A stretch of DNA of 64,000 nucleotides, from assembly GCA_019279435.1 (NCBI GenBank), contig JAAALK010000286.1:37571712-37635711 (forward strand), read 5' to 3'. This DNA comes from Zizania palustris. Lineage: Eukaryota > Streptophyta > Magnoliopsida > Poales > Poaceae. Under the pieces are notes generated by a model. It saw only the letters and a program-made list of their open reading frames with translations. It was not told the DNA's origin and did no database searches. This document shows, piece after piece, positions 40,070 to 50,401 of this stretch. Both the position numbers and the translations under genes were made by a program. Each line of letters opens with the position of its first letter. Within the stretch, counting starts at the first letter, position 1.

Positions 40070-40643
40070 TGATGAGGACATCAGTACATCTACACCAGCA
40101 GCACCTTCTTCGGTGCCATCTCCTTCTAGGATAATCACGAGGGCCCGTGCAAGAGAGCTGAACTTCGTCATACTACTAAAGAATGAAGGCCCAGAAGAAT
40201 AAATGCAGGCCTGCATAGATTCGGCCTTCCTAGGGGCGCCCCCCCTCTTTGGTCGTCCACATTAGGGGGCTGCGCCCACCTTCCCCCCCCTCTATTTAAA
40301 TAGAGTCTTGTCATTCCTATAGACTCGAGTTTTGATTTACAATTAGCTTTTGCTACTTTTGACACGCGCCAAACAGTGCTGTCCTCGTGTGATTCAGAAC
40401 TCCACCTTGAGTGATATTCATATTGCTCGCATCTCTTTCTTGTTCGTTCTTCGATTGCGAACAGGAAACGATCTTCGTGATCAGGCTGATCTTGCATCCA
40501 CAAGGTCGGTAACCACAGGGAGTTGGTTCAGCGATTGCATTGGCGCTTCGGGTTCGCTCGTCGTAGTCGGATCGTGAGGGTCTTCTTCCACCAAATCGAA
40601 GTTATCTCCACTCACCGAAAGATCGGGCACTTCAGCTCTATCA
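40070..40643 (+). repeat. 5' LTR of CRM-like element
   Basis: TGATGAGGACATCAG...CAGCTCTATCA. A TATA-like CTATTTAAATAGAG lies at about 40291-40305. It contains the same 43-codon frame as the pol end, here without the rest of the gene. Confidence 0.95.
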
Positions 40644-40645
40644 AG

Positions 40646-40658
40646 TGGTATCAGATTT
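40646..40658 (+). other. Primer binding site of CRM-like element
   Basis: TGGTATCAGATTT two bases after the LTR end; the first ten bases match the initiator-Met tRNA-type site. Confidence 0.85.
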
Positions 40659-40949
40659 TCCGGGTTGATCGGTGAGTTTATCGAGTGTTTGTCCCTTCCT
40701 ACAGTCCACAAAACCACAACACGAAAATATATTTCAGGTTAGATCCTTGTCCCAGCACCTTTTTGAGCCTTGCACTATCTTTCAATAATTTGCTTTGTTG
40801 AATTTGTGTGCTTACGCGTGTCAATTGTTGCTGGTTACTTGTGCATCTTCATCTGCATATCACGCAAACCCCCCTGGCCGTGCGCCCCTCCCTTCCCTGC
40901 CTTGTGTGTTATTTGGAAAGTTACAAAAAAAATATAGGTTGCCTCATTC

Positions 40950-41220
40950 TGCTCAACCTCATTTGAGAAAGTTTTGGTTGCCTTCCATACAAAGGTTAGT
41001 CAATTATTGTTGGTTGCCTAATATTGATCACACTCATTTGAGAAAGTTTTGGTTGCCTTCCATACAAAGGGCAATCAATTATTGCTGGTTGCCTAATATT
41101 GATCACACTCATTTTAGAAAGTTTTGGTCGCCTACCATACAAAGTGCAGATTGCTTCATTTCCGAAATTCTTGATCACCTACCATACAAAGGGCCGTCCA
41201 TTATTGCTGGTTGCCTATTT
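40950..41220 (+). repeat. Tandem repeat of about 75 bp in the CRM leader
   Basis: Three good and one degenerate copy of a unit containing CTCATTTGAGAAAGTTTTGG, TTGCCTTCCATACAAAGG and ATTATTGCTGGTTGCC. A separate duplicated block, CCCCCTGGCCGTGCGCCCCT, occurs at about 40869 and 41325. No coding is supported between 40660 and 41700. Confidence 0.85.
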
Positions 41221-41703
41221 TTACTTGCAAGTTTCTCCGGATAAAAAAACGAAAAAAAAAGAAAAAAAAAGAAGAAAAAAAAAAGAGAAAAGAAAGAAAG
41301 GAGAAAAACAGCAAGGAGGTGACCCCCCTGGCCGTGCGCCCCTCCCCCTTTCCATCCCTGCTCACCTCTTCGGTTTTCCTTTTTTTTGTACCGCCTTTTG
41401 CACTTTGTTTCCAGCAGCTTTTGGTTACGTCTTTGGCAGTATAATTCAACCTCGCATTATTGTTTGATTGTGCTAATCCTTGTTTTGAGTGCAGCCTACC
41501 TAGAACCCCACATAGTTCTACAACGAGCAGATTTTGTTTCTCCAAGCAATCGCTGCTCCAATCTTTCGCCGGTTCCACCTGTTGGTTGCAGGTCACCCCT
41601 GTGTGCTTGGTAAGAACGGATAAGAATTTGATAACAGCACGTCTGTGAGCGACCAATCCACATCCGTGTTGTCGTAGGTTTTTGCTTTGTGTTTGCACTA
41701 ACT

Positions 41704-41965
41704 ATGGCAGGCAACGATGAAACGAAGGATGCACAACTGCTGGATGTACGGGCACAGGTTGATGGCCTTGCTGCGGACATGACAACGATGCATGAGCGGT
41801 TTGATTCTACGATCGCTTCGTCGCCGAGCGGTTCGACCAGATCGACCTCGCTCAGACGGCCATGGTGACCACGCTCGACTCCATCATGTCACGACTCGAT
41901 GCGTTAACTTCGTCGCTCACCGAATTACAAAGGATTATGGTGGCGATACGGAGCAGGACGATGGA
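41704..41965 (+). pseudogene. gag: Displaced N-terminus of CRM Gag
   Basis: ATG 41704 opens MAGNDETKDAQLLDVRAQVD, a typical Gag start with a coiled-coil segment. From about 41807 the same protein continues in the next frame as RFVAERFDQIDLAQTAMV and TTLDSIMSRLDALTSSLTEL, and then in the frame of the long gag-pol ORF (about 41935 onward). The true N-terminus is therefore spread over three frames. The ATG at 41792 that opens the long frame is probably not the ancestral start. Confidence 0.6.
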
Positions 41966-44900
41966 CCTCGCCACGGTCGTGCACGTCGCGTGGTACGTCA
42001 TTCCCCTCACGATTCATTTGCTAAGATTAAATTTAAAATTCCATCTTTTAATGGCAAATATGATCCTGCTGCTTATCTTGATTGGGAACTAGAGGTCGAT
42101 CAGAAATTTTCATGCCATGATATTCCTGCTCATTCTCAAGTCAAAGCTGCTATTAGTGAATTTACTGATTTTGCTTTAATATGGTGGCGTGAATATAAAC
42201 TAACACATCCTACTGCTACACCCATCACTTGGACTCAATTAAAAGCTGCTATGCGACACAGATTTGTTCCTTCATATTTTGCGCGAGATTTGCTAAAGAA
42301 AATGCAGAGTTTTCGACAAGGACAGCAATATGTCGAGGACTACTATCAAGAGCTCCAAAAGTGTATGATTCGTTGTGGTTTGTTTGAGACAGATGAAGCT
42401 GCGATGGCCCATTTTCATGGTGGTTTGAATAGAGAAATTCAGGACATCCTTGATTATAAGGAATATTCTGATATGGCCACATTGTTTGCATATGCTTGCA
42501 AAGCTGAACGTGAAGTGCAGGGACGCCGCTCGAAGACATATCCTAACTCTTTTGCAGGTAGAGGCGCAGCAATCAATTCAGCGTCTACTCCGCCAACACC
42601 ATCCACGATCAGCACTCCATCGCGCGAAACGACGGCCAAGCCTACCGCATCCTCGTCCCTAGGCGCTGCTCCTTCCATAGGACGTACACGGGATATTCGG
42701 TGCTATCGTTGCCACGGACTTGGACACGTGAGTCGGGACTGTCCAAACAAGCGTATTTTGCTCATACGTGACAATGGTGAGTATTCATCCGCTAGTGATT
42801 CCGAGGAAACTCAACATACTATGCTTGCCACTGACCATGCAGCAAAAACGGAGGTACATGTCGATCCCGGCGACGCCGATAAGTATGAGAGTCTTGTTGT
42901 GCAGCGTGTTCTTAGCACACAGGTCACCACGTCTGAGAAAAACCAACGGCACACACTTTTCCACACCAAAGGTGTTGTACAAGAACGGTCAATTCGCATC
43001 ATCATCGACAGTGGCAGCTGCAACAACTTGGCAAGCACAGCTTTGGTCGAGAAGTTGTCCCTGCCCACTCGTAAGCACCCAAACCCGTATCACATTCAAT
43101 GGCTTAATGATGGTGGGAAAATTAGAATCACACGTTCGGTACGCGTTCCTTTTTCATTGGGCTCTTATTCTGATTATGCTGATTGTGATGTTGTTCCGAT
43201 GGAAGCATGCTCTTTGTTACTTGGTAGACCTTGGCAATATGATACTGATAGTGTACATCATGGTCGTTCGAATCATTATTCCTTCTTGTTTAAAGGTCAG
43301 AAAATAATTATACATCCAATGACCCCCGACCAAATTTTTAAAGATGATCTTGCTAGGGCTACTAAAGCGGCAAAACCACTAGCACCCCAACCAGCCGCCA
43401 ATGTTACTTCTGAAATCAAGTTAAATGCGCCTGTCTTGCTTGCTACACGTGCTGATTTTGAGGATTTACGCAATGATCATTTGCCCTGCTATGCACTTGT
43501 CTGTTCTAGTATGCTCGCTGCCCTTGATGCTCCCCCGTCTTTGGATATTCCCCCCGCTGTTTCTAACCTTTTGCAGGAGTACGCTGATGTGTTTCCCACA
43601 GACTTACCCTCGGGTCTCCCTCCACTCCGTGGTATTGAGCACCAGATTGACCTCATCCCCGGCGCCCAACTACCTAACCGTGCCCCATACCGCATGAATC
43701 CGGATGAGACGAAGGAGATCCAGCGCCAGGTGCAGGCGTTGCTTGATAAGGGGTACATTCGTGAATCTCTTAGCCCTTGCTCGGTTCCTGTTTTACTTGT
43801 ACCGAAAAAAGATGGGTCATGGCGTATGTGTGTAGACTGTCGCGCTATTAATAACATCACCATTCGTTATCGATATCCTATACCACGCCTTGATGATATG
43901 CTAGATGAACTTAGTGGTGCCATGATTTTCACTAAGATTGATTTACGTAGTGGCTACCATCAGATTCGCATGAAATTAGGAGATGAATGGAAAACGGCTT
44001 TTAAAACAAAATTTGGCTTATATGAATGGTTGGTTATGCCGTTTGGATTGACTAATGCTCCCAGCACCTTTATGCGCTTGATGAATGAAGTTCTTAGACC
44101 CTTCATAGGACTGTTTGTTGTTGTCTACTTCGATGATATCCTTATTTACAGCAAGACTATGGAAGAGCAGTTGGAACATTTGAGTGCTGTTTTTGATGCC
44201 TTGCGTGCTGCCCGCTTGTTTGCTAATATGGAAAAATGCATCTTTTGCACACAACGCATCTCGTTTCTTGGTTATGTTGTTACCCCACAGGGCATCGAGG
44301 TGGATAGCAGCAAGGTTGATGCAATTCGGGAATGGCCCACGCCGACAACGGTCACACAGATTCGGAGTTTTCTTGGACTTGCAGGTTTTTACCGTCGGTT
44401 CGTACGTGATTTTAGCTCCATTGCAGCACCTCTACATGAGCTTACAAAGAAAGGTGTGCCATTTGCTTGGGGCGACTCGCAGGAGGTAGCGTTCAGCACT
44501 TTGAAAGATAAGTTAACACATGCCCCCCTCTTGCAATTGCCTGATTTTACTAAAGTATTTGAGTTTGAATGCGATGCTAGCGGGATTGGATTAGGTGCTA
44601 TTTTGTTACAAGAGGGAAAACCGGTTGCGTATTTCAGTGAAAAATTAATCGGTGCTAGCTTGCGATATTCTACTTATGATAAGGAGCTTTATGCTTTAGT
44701 CCGCACTTTGCACACATGGCAGCACTATCTTTGGCATCGTGAGTTCATAATTCATTCTGATCATGAGGCCTTGAAACATATTCGTACCCAAACAAATCTG
44801 AACCGTCGTCATGCTAGTTGGTTAGAATTCATCGAGTCTTTTCCTTATATTATTAAACACAAGAACGGGAAGGAGAATGTCATTGCTGATGCGTTGTCTC

Positions 44901-46330
44901 GTAGATATACCATGCTTTCACAGCTCGATTTTCAAATTTTTGGTTTGCAAACTGTGAAGGATCAATATGTCAACGATGCTGATTTTAAAGATGTTCTAAC
45001 TCATTGCACGCCCGGCAAACCTTGGGGTCAATTCCACATGCAGGATGGGTTCCTGTTTCGCGCTAACAAGCTGTGTATTCCAGCAAGCTCGGTTCGTCTT
45101 TTGTTGTTACAGGAGGCACATGGTGGTGGTCTCATGGGACATTTTGGTGTCCACAAGACGCACGAGGTGCTGGCCGCACATTTCTTTTGGCCCCGGATGC
45201 GCCGTGATGTCAAGCGCCTTGTTGCACGCTGCACTACATGTCAAAAAGCTAAGTCCCGGTTGAACAACCATGGTTTGTATATGCCTTTGCCTGTCCCTAC
45301 TTCCCCTTGGCTTGATATTTCTATGGACTTTGTTTTGGGATTGCCTAGAACTAAGAAGGGGAGGGATAGCATTTTTGTGGTTGTTGATAGATTTTCCAAA
45401 ATGGCGCATTTTATACCTTGTCATAAAACTGATGATGCTCGCACTGTTGCTGAATTGTTCTTTCGAGAGATTATTCGTTTGCATGGCATTCCAAATACAA
45501 TAGTCTCAGATCGTGATGCTAAGTTTCTCAGTCATTTTTGGAGATCTCTGTGGAATAAAGTGGGAACTAAATTGCTGTTTAGCACAACTTGTCATCCTCA
45601 AACTGATGGGCAAACTGAGGTAGTTAATAGAACCTTGTCAACCATGCTTAGGGCTGTTTTGGATAAAAATTTGCGACGTTGGGAGGATTGCTTGCCTCAT
45701 ATTGAATTTGCTTATAATCATGCCACACACTCTTCTACAAAGATGTGCCCTTTTCAGATTGTTTATGGTTACATTCCTCGAGCACCTATTGATTTGTTCG
45801 CCCTTGATGCTGCGGAAGCTCCACATCTCAATGCAGTTGCCCATGTTGAACAAATGATTGACCTTCATGCACAAACACACCAAAACATTGCTGCTGCTAA
45901 TGCCAAAAATCAAGTTGCTGGTAGTAAAGGAAGAAAACATGTTACTTTTGCACCTGGTGATTTGGTTTGGTTGCATTTACGAAAGGATCGTTTCCCTAAT
46001 TTGCGCCGTTCTAAATTGATGCCTCGTGCTGCTGGTCCTTTTAAAGTGCTAACCAAGATTAATGATAATGCTTATATCCTTGACCTACCTACGGAGTTTG
46101 GTGTTTCCACTAGTTTTAATGTTGCAGATTTGAGATCATATGCGGGCGAGGATGAGGAGTTGCCGTCGAGGACGACTTCGATTCTAGAAGGGGAGGATGA
46201 TGAGGACATCAGTACATCTACACCAGCAGCACCTTCTTCGGCGCCATCTCCTTCTAGGATAATCACGAGGGCCCGTGCAAGAGAGCTGAACTTTGTCATA
46301 CTACTAAAGAATGAAGGCCCAGAAGAATAA
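41792..46330 (+). CDS. pol: CRM-like Gag-Pol polyprotein, single 1512-codon frame
   Basis: Domains in order: Gag capsid (FKIPSFNGKYDPAAYLDWEL; TWTQLKAAMRHRFVPSYF), zinc knuckle CYRCHGLGHVSRDC near 304-317, protease IIIDSGSCNNLAS near 405, RT with YFDD at 779-782, Ty3 RNase H (FECDASGIGLGAILLQ), integrase zinc region (HGGGLMGHFGVHKTHEV...CTTCQKAKS), catalytic residues in ISMDFVLGLP, SDRDAKF and the downstream Glu in GQTEVVNR, and GPY/F-like AAGPFKVLTKINDNAYILDL. There is no stop or shift from about 41970 to 46330. The last 43 codons lie in the 3' LTR. Only the first roughly 50 residues are non-native because of shifts in the gag start. It could supply enzymes in trans. Confidence 0.93.
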   Translation: MSGLILRSLRRRAVRPDRPRSDGHGDHARLHHVTTRCVNFVAHRITKDYGGDTEQDDGPRHGRARRVVRHSPHDSFAKIKFKIPSFNGKYDPAAYLDWELEVDQKFSCHDIPAHSQVKAAISEFTDFALIWWREYKLTHPTATPITWTQLKAAMRHRFVPSYFARDLLKKMQSFRQGQQYVEDYYQELQKCMIRCGLFETDEAAMAHFHGGLNREIQDILDYKEYSDMATLFAYACKAEREVQGRRSKTYPNSFAGRGAAINSASTPPTPSTISTPSRETTAKPTASSSLGAAPSIGRTRDIRCYRCHGLGHVSRDCPNKRILLIRDNGEYSSASDSEETQHTMLATDHAAKTEVHVDPGDADKYESLVVQRVLSTQVTTSEKNQRHTLFHTKGVVQERSIRIIIDSGSCNNLASTALVEKLSLPTRKHPNPYHIQWLNDGGKIRITRSVRVPFSLGSYSDYADCDVVPMEACSLLLGRPWQYDTDSVHHGRSNHYSFLFKGQKIIIHPMTPDQIFKDDLARATKAAKPLAPQPAANVTSEIKLNAPVLLATRADFEDLRNDHLPCYALVCSSMLAALDAPPSLDIPPAVSNLLQEYADVFPTDLPSGLPPLRGIEHQIDLIPGAQLPNRAPYRMNPDETKEIQRQVQALLDKGYIRESLSPCSVPVLLVPKKDGSWRMCVDCRAINNITIRYRYPIPRLDDMLDELSGAMIFTKIDLRSGYHQIRMKLGDEWKTAFKTKFGLYEWLVMPFGLTNAPSTFMRLMNEVLRPFIGLFVVVYFDDILIYSKTMEEQLEHLSAVFDALRAARLFANMEKCIFCTQRISFLGYVVTPQGIEVDSSKVDAIREWPTPTTVTQIRSFLGLAGFYRRFVRDFSSIAAPLHELTKKGVPFAWGDSQEVAFSTLKDKLTHAPLLQLPDFTKVFEFECDASGIGLGAILLQEGKPVAYFSEKLIGASLRYSTYDKELYALVRTLHTWQHYLWHREFIIHSDHEALKHIRTQTNLNRRHASWLEFIESFPYIIKHKNGKENVIADALSRRYTMLSQLDFQIFGLQTVKDQYVNDADFKDVLTHCTPGKPWGQFHMQDGFLFRANKLCIPASSVRLLLLQEAHGGGLMGHFGVHKTHEVLAAHFFWPRMRRDVKRLVARCTTCQKAKSRLNNHGLYMPLPVPTSPWLDISMDFVLGLPRTKKGRDSIFVVVDRFSKMAHFIPCHKTDDARTVAELFFREIIRLHGIPNTIVSDRDAKFLSHFWRSLWNKVGTKLLFSTTCHPQTDGQTEVVNRTLSTMLRAVLDKNLRRWEDCLPHIEFAYNHATHSSTKMCPFQIVYGYIPRAPIDLFALDAAEAPHLNAVAHVEQMIDLHAQTHQNIAAANAKNQVAGSKGRKHVTFAPGDLVWLHLRKDRFPNLRRSKLMPRAAGPFKVLTKINDNAYILDLPTEFGVSTSFNVADLRSYAGEDEELPSRTTSILEGEDDEDISTSTPAAPSSAPSPSRIITRARARELNFVILLKNEGPEE
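46187..46197 (+). other. Polypurine tract of CRM-like element
   Basis: AGAAGGGGAGGA directly precedes the 3' LTR at 46198 and is itself inside the pol frame, encoding EGED before the LTR border. Confidence 0.8.
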
Positions 46331-46770
46331 ATGCAGGCCTGCATAGATTCGGCCTTCCTAGGGGCGCCCCCCCTCTTTGGTCGTCCACATTAGGGGGCTG
46401 CGCCCACCTTCCCCCCCTCTATTTAAATAGAGTCTTGTCATTCCTATAGACTCGAGTTTTGATTTACAATTAGCTTTTGCTACTTTTGACACGCGCCAAA
46501 CAGCGCTGTCCTCGTGTGATTCAGAACTCCACCTTGAGTGATATTCATATTGCTCGCATCTCTTTCTTGTTCGTTCTTCGATTGCGAACAGGAAACGATC
46601 TTCGTGATCAGGCTGATCTTGCATCCACAAGGTCGGTAACCACAGGGAGTTGGTTCAGCGATTGCATTGGCGCTTCGGGTTCGCTCGTCGTAGTCGGATC
46701 GTGAGGGTCTTCTTCCACCAAATCGAAGTTATCTCCACTCACCGAAAGATCGGGCACTTCAGCTCTATCA
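46198..46770 (+). repeat. 3' LTR of CRM-like element
   Basis: 573 bp; three substitutions and one C-run difference from the 5' copy. The first 133 bp encode the pol C-terminus including the stop TAA at 46328-46330. Confidence 0.95.
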
Positions 46771-49639
46771 ACTTGTTTCCTGCACACCGCAGTGTGTTAC
46801 ATCACTCCTGTCACGAGAAATTCGTGCCAAAACCTTCAACATGGAACACACCAATTCGATAACACCCTCTTATAGGTTTCATATGGTTTCCTAGTCACTT
46901 TGGGCCACACCATACCCCCCTTGAGCCTCGTCAGTACAAGTCACCCGCAGGTTGCCCCTTGCCCCCTCCACTATGGTGCTTCAAGTTGGTACGATCCATA
47001 CCTCCAGTTAGGATTTACCCACTAGACTTGTGGTTAGTACAGAAGTGCTTTGCAACAGATCCCGTAGACCGGTCCTTATAGTGCCCCGGGTGCGACCAAC
47101 CAATACCCTAGCTTGCACCCGGAACCCACCATACTTATAACATAGCCAAATCCAACAGAATCCAGAGGCGAGAATAACGGGGAAAATTCATATAGCAGAA
47201 TCCAACTATCTACGACTCGTTCTTTTATCCTGTAGCAGTTGTGTCGATACATTGGACACTAGCTAATATAATATTTAAAAGTGACAAGGAGTTTAGGCTC
47301 AATAAGCATGGCTTGGGTTTACACACAACGACGGGGATCTAATAAATATAAGCTAGGGCTTGAGATTAGACTAATGCAATATTTAATTCCTATGAGTTAT
47401 AGCGGTAATTATGAAAAACTGGGCTCAAATATGATTAACTTGGGGTTTGTGACTTGCCTTGCTCTGCAAACGGTGAAGGTGGAGCCTCGGGGTAAGACCC
47501 CGAATCTTCGACGGCGTCGTAGTCTTCTCGATACGGAAAAGTAAATACGACATTCAATAAACAATCCAAAAGCACCAAGACAAGCATACATGTTTTTGTT
47601 GTATTAAATACAGGGAATGAAGCCTTAAATTCTATGAAATTATTTCCTAAATATTTAGTTATTTAAGATTAGTTTTAAAGAGGTTTCTGAATTTTATAAA
47701 TTGTATTAAGCATTTACCCTAAGGGGTCTTTACTTTCCTATTTAATGGTGAATAAAAGTGTACAAAATAACCCTACTATGTTTATTGCATAAAAATAGTG
47801 AAATGAAGTTATTATGTCCTCTGAAATCAATATATAAATTTTTTAAGGGTTTTTCTGAATTATTTAATGAAATATAAATTAAATCCTAACGGGGATTTTG
47901 CTTTATTATTTAATAAGAATATTTTGTGCCAAATAAACATACTGTTTTTATTGCATAAAAGTGTAGAGAATAAAAGACAAATTTTCCAGAATTAAAATGG
48001 TCAAATTTGGAGTTAAATTGATCAAGTTATGAATTTTAAAGTTTAAATAATTTTCTGAAATTTTTATTAATCAGGAAACATGCTTGGGTCTATGGTGAGC
48101 CAGACCCACCATGGACCCATGCACTGTGCGCGTGGACCGGGGTCCTCTGGACTGTTGGATCCAGATCTGACGGTCAGTGGCGGGGCGGGGGCGTTTAAGT
48201 GGTGATCGACGGACATCAGTGCCCGGTACCTTTTCAGCGCAGACGGACGACTGAGATTAAATCCCACGGGGGATCTAATCTACGCCCTCCAAGCGTGATT
48301 GTGCGGCCAGGGTTAAAACCAGCACGACACGTGGCTTCGCCGTCTTCTCCGGCGATGGCTGCGCCTGGTGGTGAGTGCGACGGTGACAGCGAGGGATAAT
48401 TGCCTCTAGCGAGCGTGAAAACCAAAACAGAAAAGGGCGGAGAACTCGATGGTACCCAATTGGGGGCTTGCGGGTGTCAGTTCGTGGCCGGCGTTGAGGG
48501 GTGACGGCGAGAAGCGCTCGGGTCGATGGCGACGATAGTTCTCCGGCGACGATTCGGCCCAATGAGGTTGATGCCAAGGACGGCCGGGTGGCGACTGTCT
48601 CGGAGGTGGCGTCGGTGAGGGCAGCGGTGGCATGAGGCGCCGGCGAGGGGAGACCGAAGGCGAAGTAGGGGAAAAGTGTGGAAGAGGGGCGGCGGTGCTC
48701 GGGAGAACGTGGCTAGGATGATTTGGTTGGCCTGGGTTGTGGGGGGAGGTCGGGGTTAAATAGGGTGGGTCGCCGGCGGCATTTTGGAAAGGCAACCGAG
48801 GGAATCTCCATACTTTTCTTCCCTCTCCGGCGAGCTTACCATTCATGCGCTGCTGGCCAATTTGGGGGTTGATTTCCTCGGGAAAAAGAAGGAAATGGAT
48901 CACTAATGAAGGGCAAAATAGATTCGGGCTCGAATTTTGGTCCGGGGACTAGCCGGCGGCGAAAAACGGAAAAGGGTGTCGGGGATGGAAGGGGGAGATC
49001 CCCTTCCTTCGAAGACAACGATACTGACATGTGGGGGCCACATGTCAGTGGGCTCTGGTGAGGGCGCACGCGCCGACAAGCGGGCCACGCTTGGCAGTGA
49101 CTGAGCGAGGCGCGTGAGAGTGGCTGACGGGCGAGGCCGGTGTTCGTGCGCGCGCAGGAGAGAGGAGGCGGGGCGCCGACCAGCTGGCCCATGATGTCAG
49201 CGGCGGAAGGGGAGCGCGTGCGACTGCCATGTGTGCCCCGGCAAGCGCGGGTGTAGAGGAGAGAGTGCGGGCGGTGCCGACAGGGCGGCCCCACCTGTTG
49301 GTGAGAGCGGGACTGGGTTGGGTTGGGCTAGAGGGGAATTGTGGGTTGCGGCCCACTAGCAAATTAAATGCATTTTTCAATTAAAATAATTTAGTAAATC
49401 ATTTATTTGCTTAGGGGTTGAATAATTGTTGATAAAATTTTGTAAAAATTCCTAAAAATATTTCTTGGCTTCTAGATTCCACCATAAATTTTTCAGCTTT
49501 AAATTTGAACTATTTTCCCCTGTTTTGCTTTATTTGGGTTCTTTTAACCTTTTCTCTAAATAAATAATTCCTTTTATTTCAGAAATTTTATTTCCCTCAT
49601 TTTATTTTATTTTTTTAATTCTTGGGATGTTACAAAGTC

Positions 49640-50347
49640 TCTATACTGTTGTTTGGTTGCATCCATGAGCTAACCCATGTTGTTGCATGTTGTATGTTTG
49701 CGTTTGTCGTCTTCGGTGCTGCAGCCAATGTGCCAACTATCAAAGTGTAGTCATAGATAGAGTGCCAAATTATAGCATCAACAACGATATTGACACTGCA
49801 CAAGGGAAAAGAATCAAAGATAGCAAGAGGTCAGGAGCAACAAGCAAGCAACGCCATCTACTAAGTGCCTAAGTCTGAAGGTGCATCCGTGCGTGTGGCG
49901 GATGTGGCCATATGCTACAATTTGGTTTGCACTTTATAGCCATGCAATGTCTGTTATAAATTGTAATCCTGCGCTTGCTTAGGTTGTTTGTTTACAGTCT
50001 TTCTTCAGTAGAATAAGTTGTCCACTTTGTTGGCTAAGCATGTTAGTTAGAGCTTGACACATGCAGAGTTCATGTGGAGCACGTCTTCAGTTATATGTGT
50101 GGTGGTGTTAGTGGCTTTGGGATGGCAGGACTGGTTCAGTTACATGCTGCGCACGTAGGACAAGTAGTGTCATGTTTAGACTTTCAGTTATGCTCGTATA
50201 TTTTCAGTTAATGAATACAGAAAAGCTGCCGAGTCTTCTAGCAACATAATCTCCTGTTCTACATCAGTTCTGTTTGTGTGTGCGTAAAGCTTGATTAGGC
50301 CATTTGGTTGATCGCCGGCATCCGAGCTCGTCGGGATTGACAACATT
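49640..50347 (+). repeat. Putative LTR of Ale-type copia element (right part)
   Basis: Noncoding sequence ending CTCGTCGGGATTGACA just before a PBS-like site. Contains TTATATGTGTGGTGGTGTTAG and a TTAATGAATACAGAAAAGC tail of the kind seen before LTR ends. The left edge could not be placed; the solo LTR at 39449-49634 inserted at or near it. Confidence 0.4.
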
Positions 50348-50360
50348 TGGTATAGGAGCC
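50348..50360 (+). other. Degenerate primer binding site of copia element
   Basis: TGGTATAGGAGCC resembles TGGTATCAGAGCC with mismatches and lies between the LTR-like sequence and the gag ATG at 50402. Confidence 0.55.
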
Positions 50361-50401
50361 TCTACGCTCTTGGTACTGTGAACGGTTCCTGGTAGGCGAC
50401 G

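Larger units (their letters stand above)
40070..46770 (+). mobile_element. CRM-like Ty3/gypsy element, nearly intact
   Basis: 6701 bp with LTRs of 574 and 573 bp, TSD ACTTG (40065-40069 and 46771-46775), a PBS, a long leader, one 1512-codon gag-pol frame and a PPT. The protein resembles the CRM (centromeric) chromovirus lineage: no classical chromodomain, LTR beginning TGATGAGGACATC, and pol running into the 3' LTR, as described for CRM elements. LTRs differ at three bases plus one C-run length. Lineage is judged from memory of family features. Confidence 0.85.
39449..49634 (-). repeat. Tekay-like solo LTR (3.48 kb), interrupted by CRM element
   Basis: In plus orientation it begins TGTAATGCCCCGATTT at 39449 and ends GGGATGTTACA at 49634, flanked by AAGTC (39444-39448 and 49635-49639). 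Removing the CRM insertion leaves 3480 bp. It shares start, end and internal blocks (CTCGAGGGGTACAGTCAGCCC, CCCTTGACCGTGGG) with the LTRs at 51085 and 60078, whose internal region is on the minus strand. No internal region of its own is left between duplications, so it is a recombination-derived solo LTR. Confidence 0.85.

Noticed and set aside
40070..40643. 5' LTR read as a separate gene fragment (pol tail)
   Set aside because: The pol-like frame is simply the LTR-encoded end of pol duplicated in the 5' LTR; TSD and PBS define this as an LTR.
48067..49380. ORFs in the GC-rich part of the solo LTR
   Set aside because: Equivalent frames recur in different form in the Tekay LTRs at 53250-54340 and 62240-63306; LTR composition, no protein domain.
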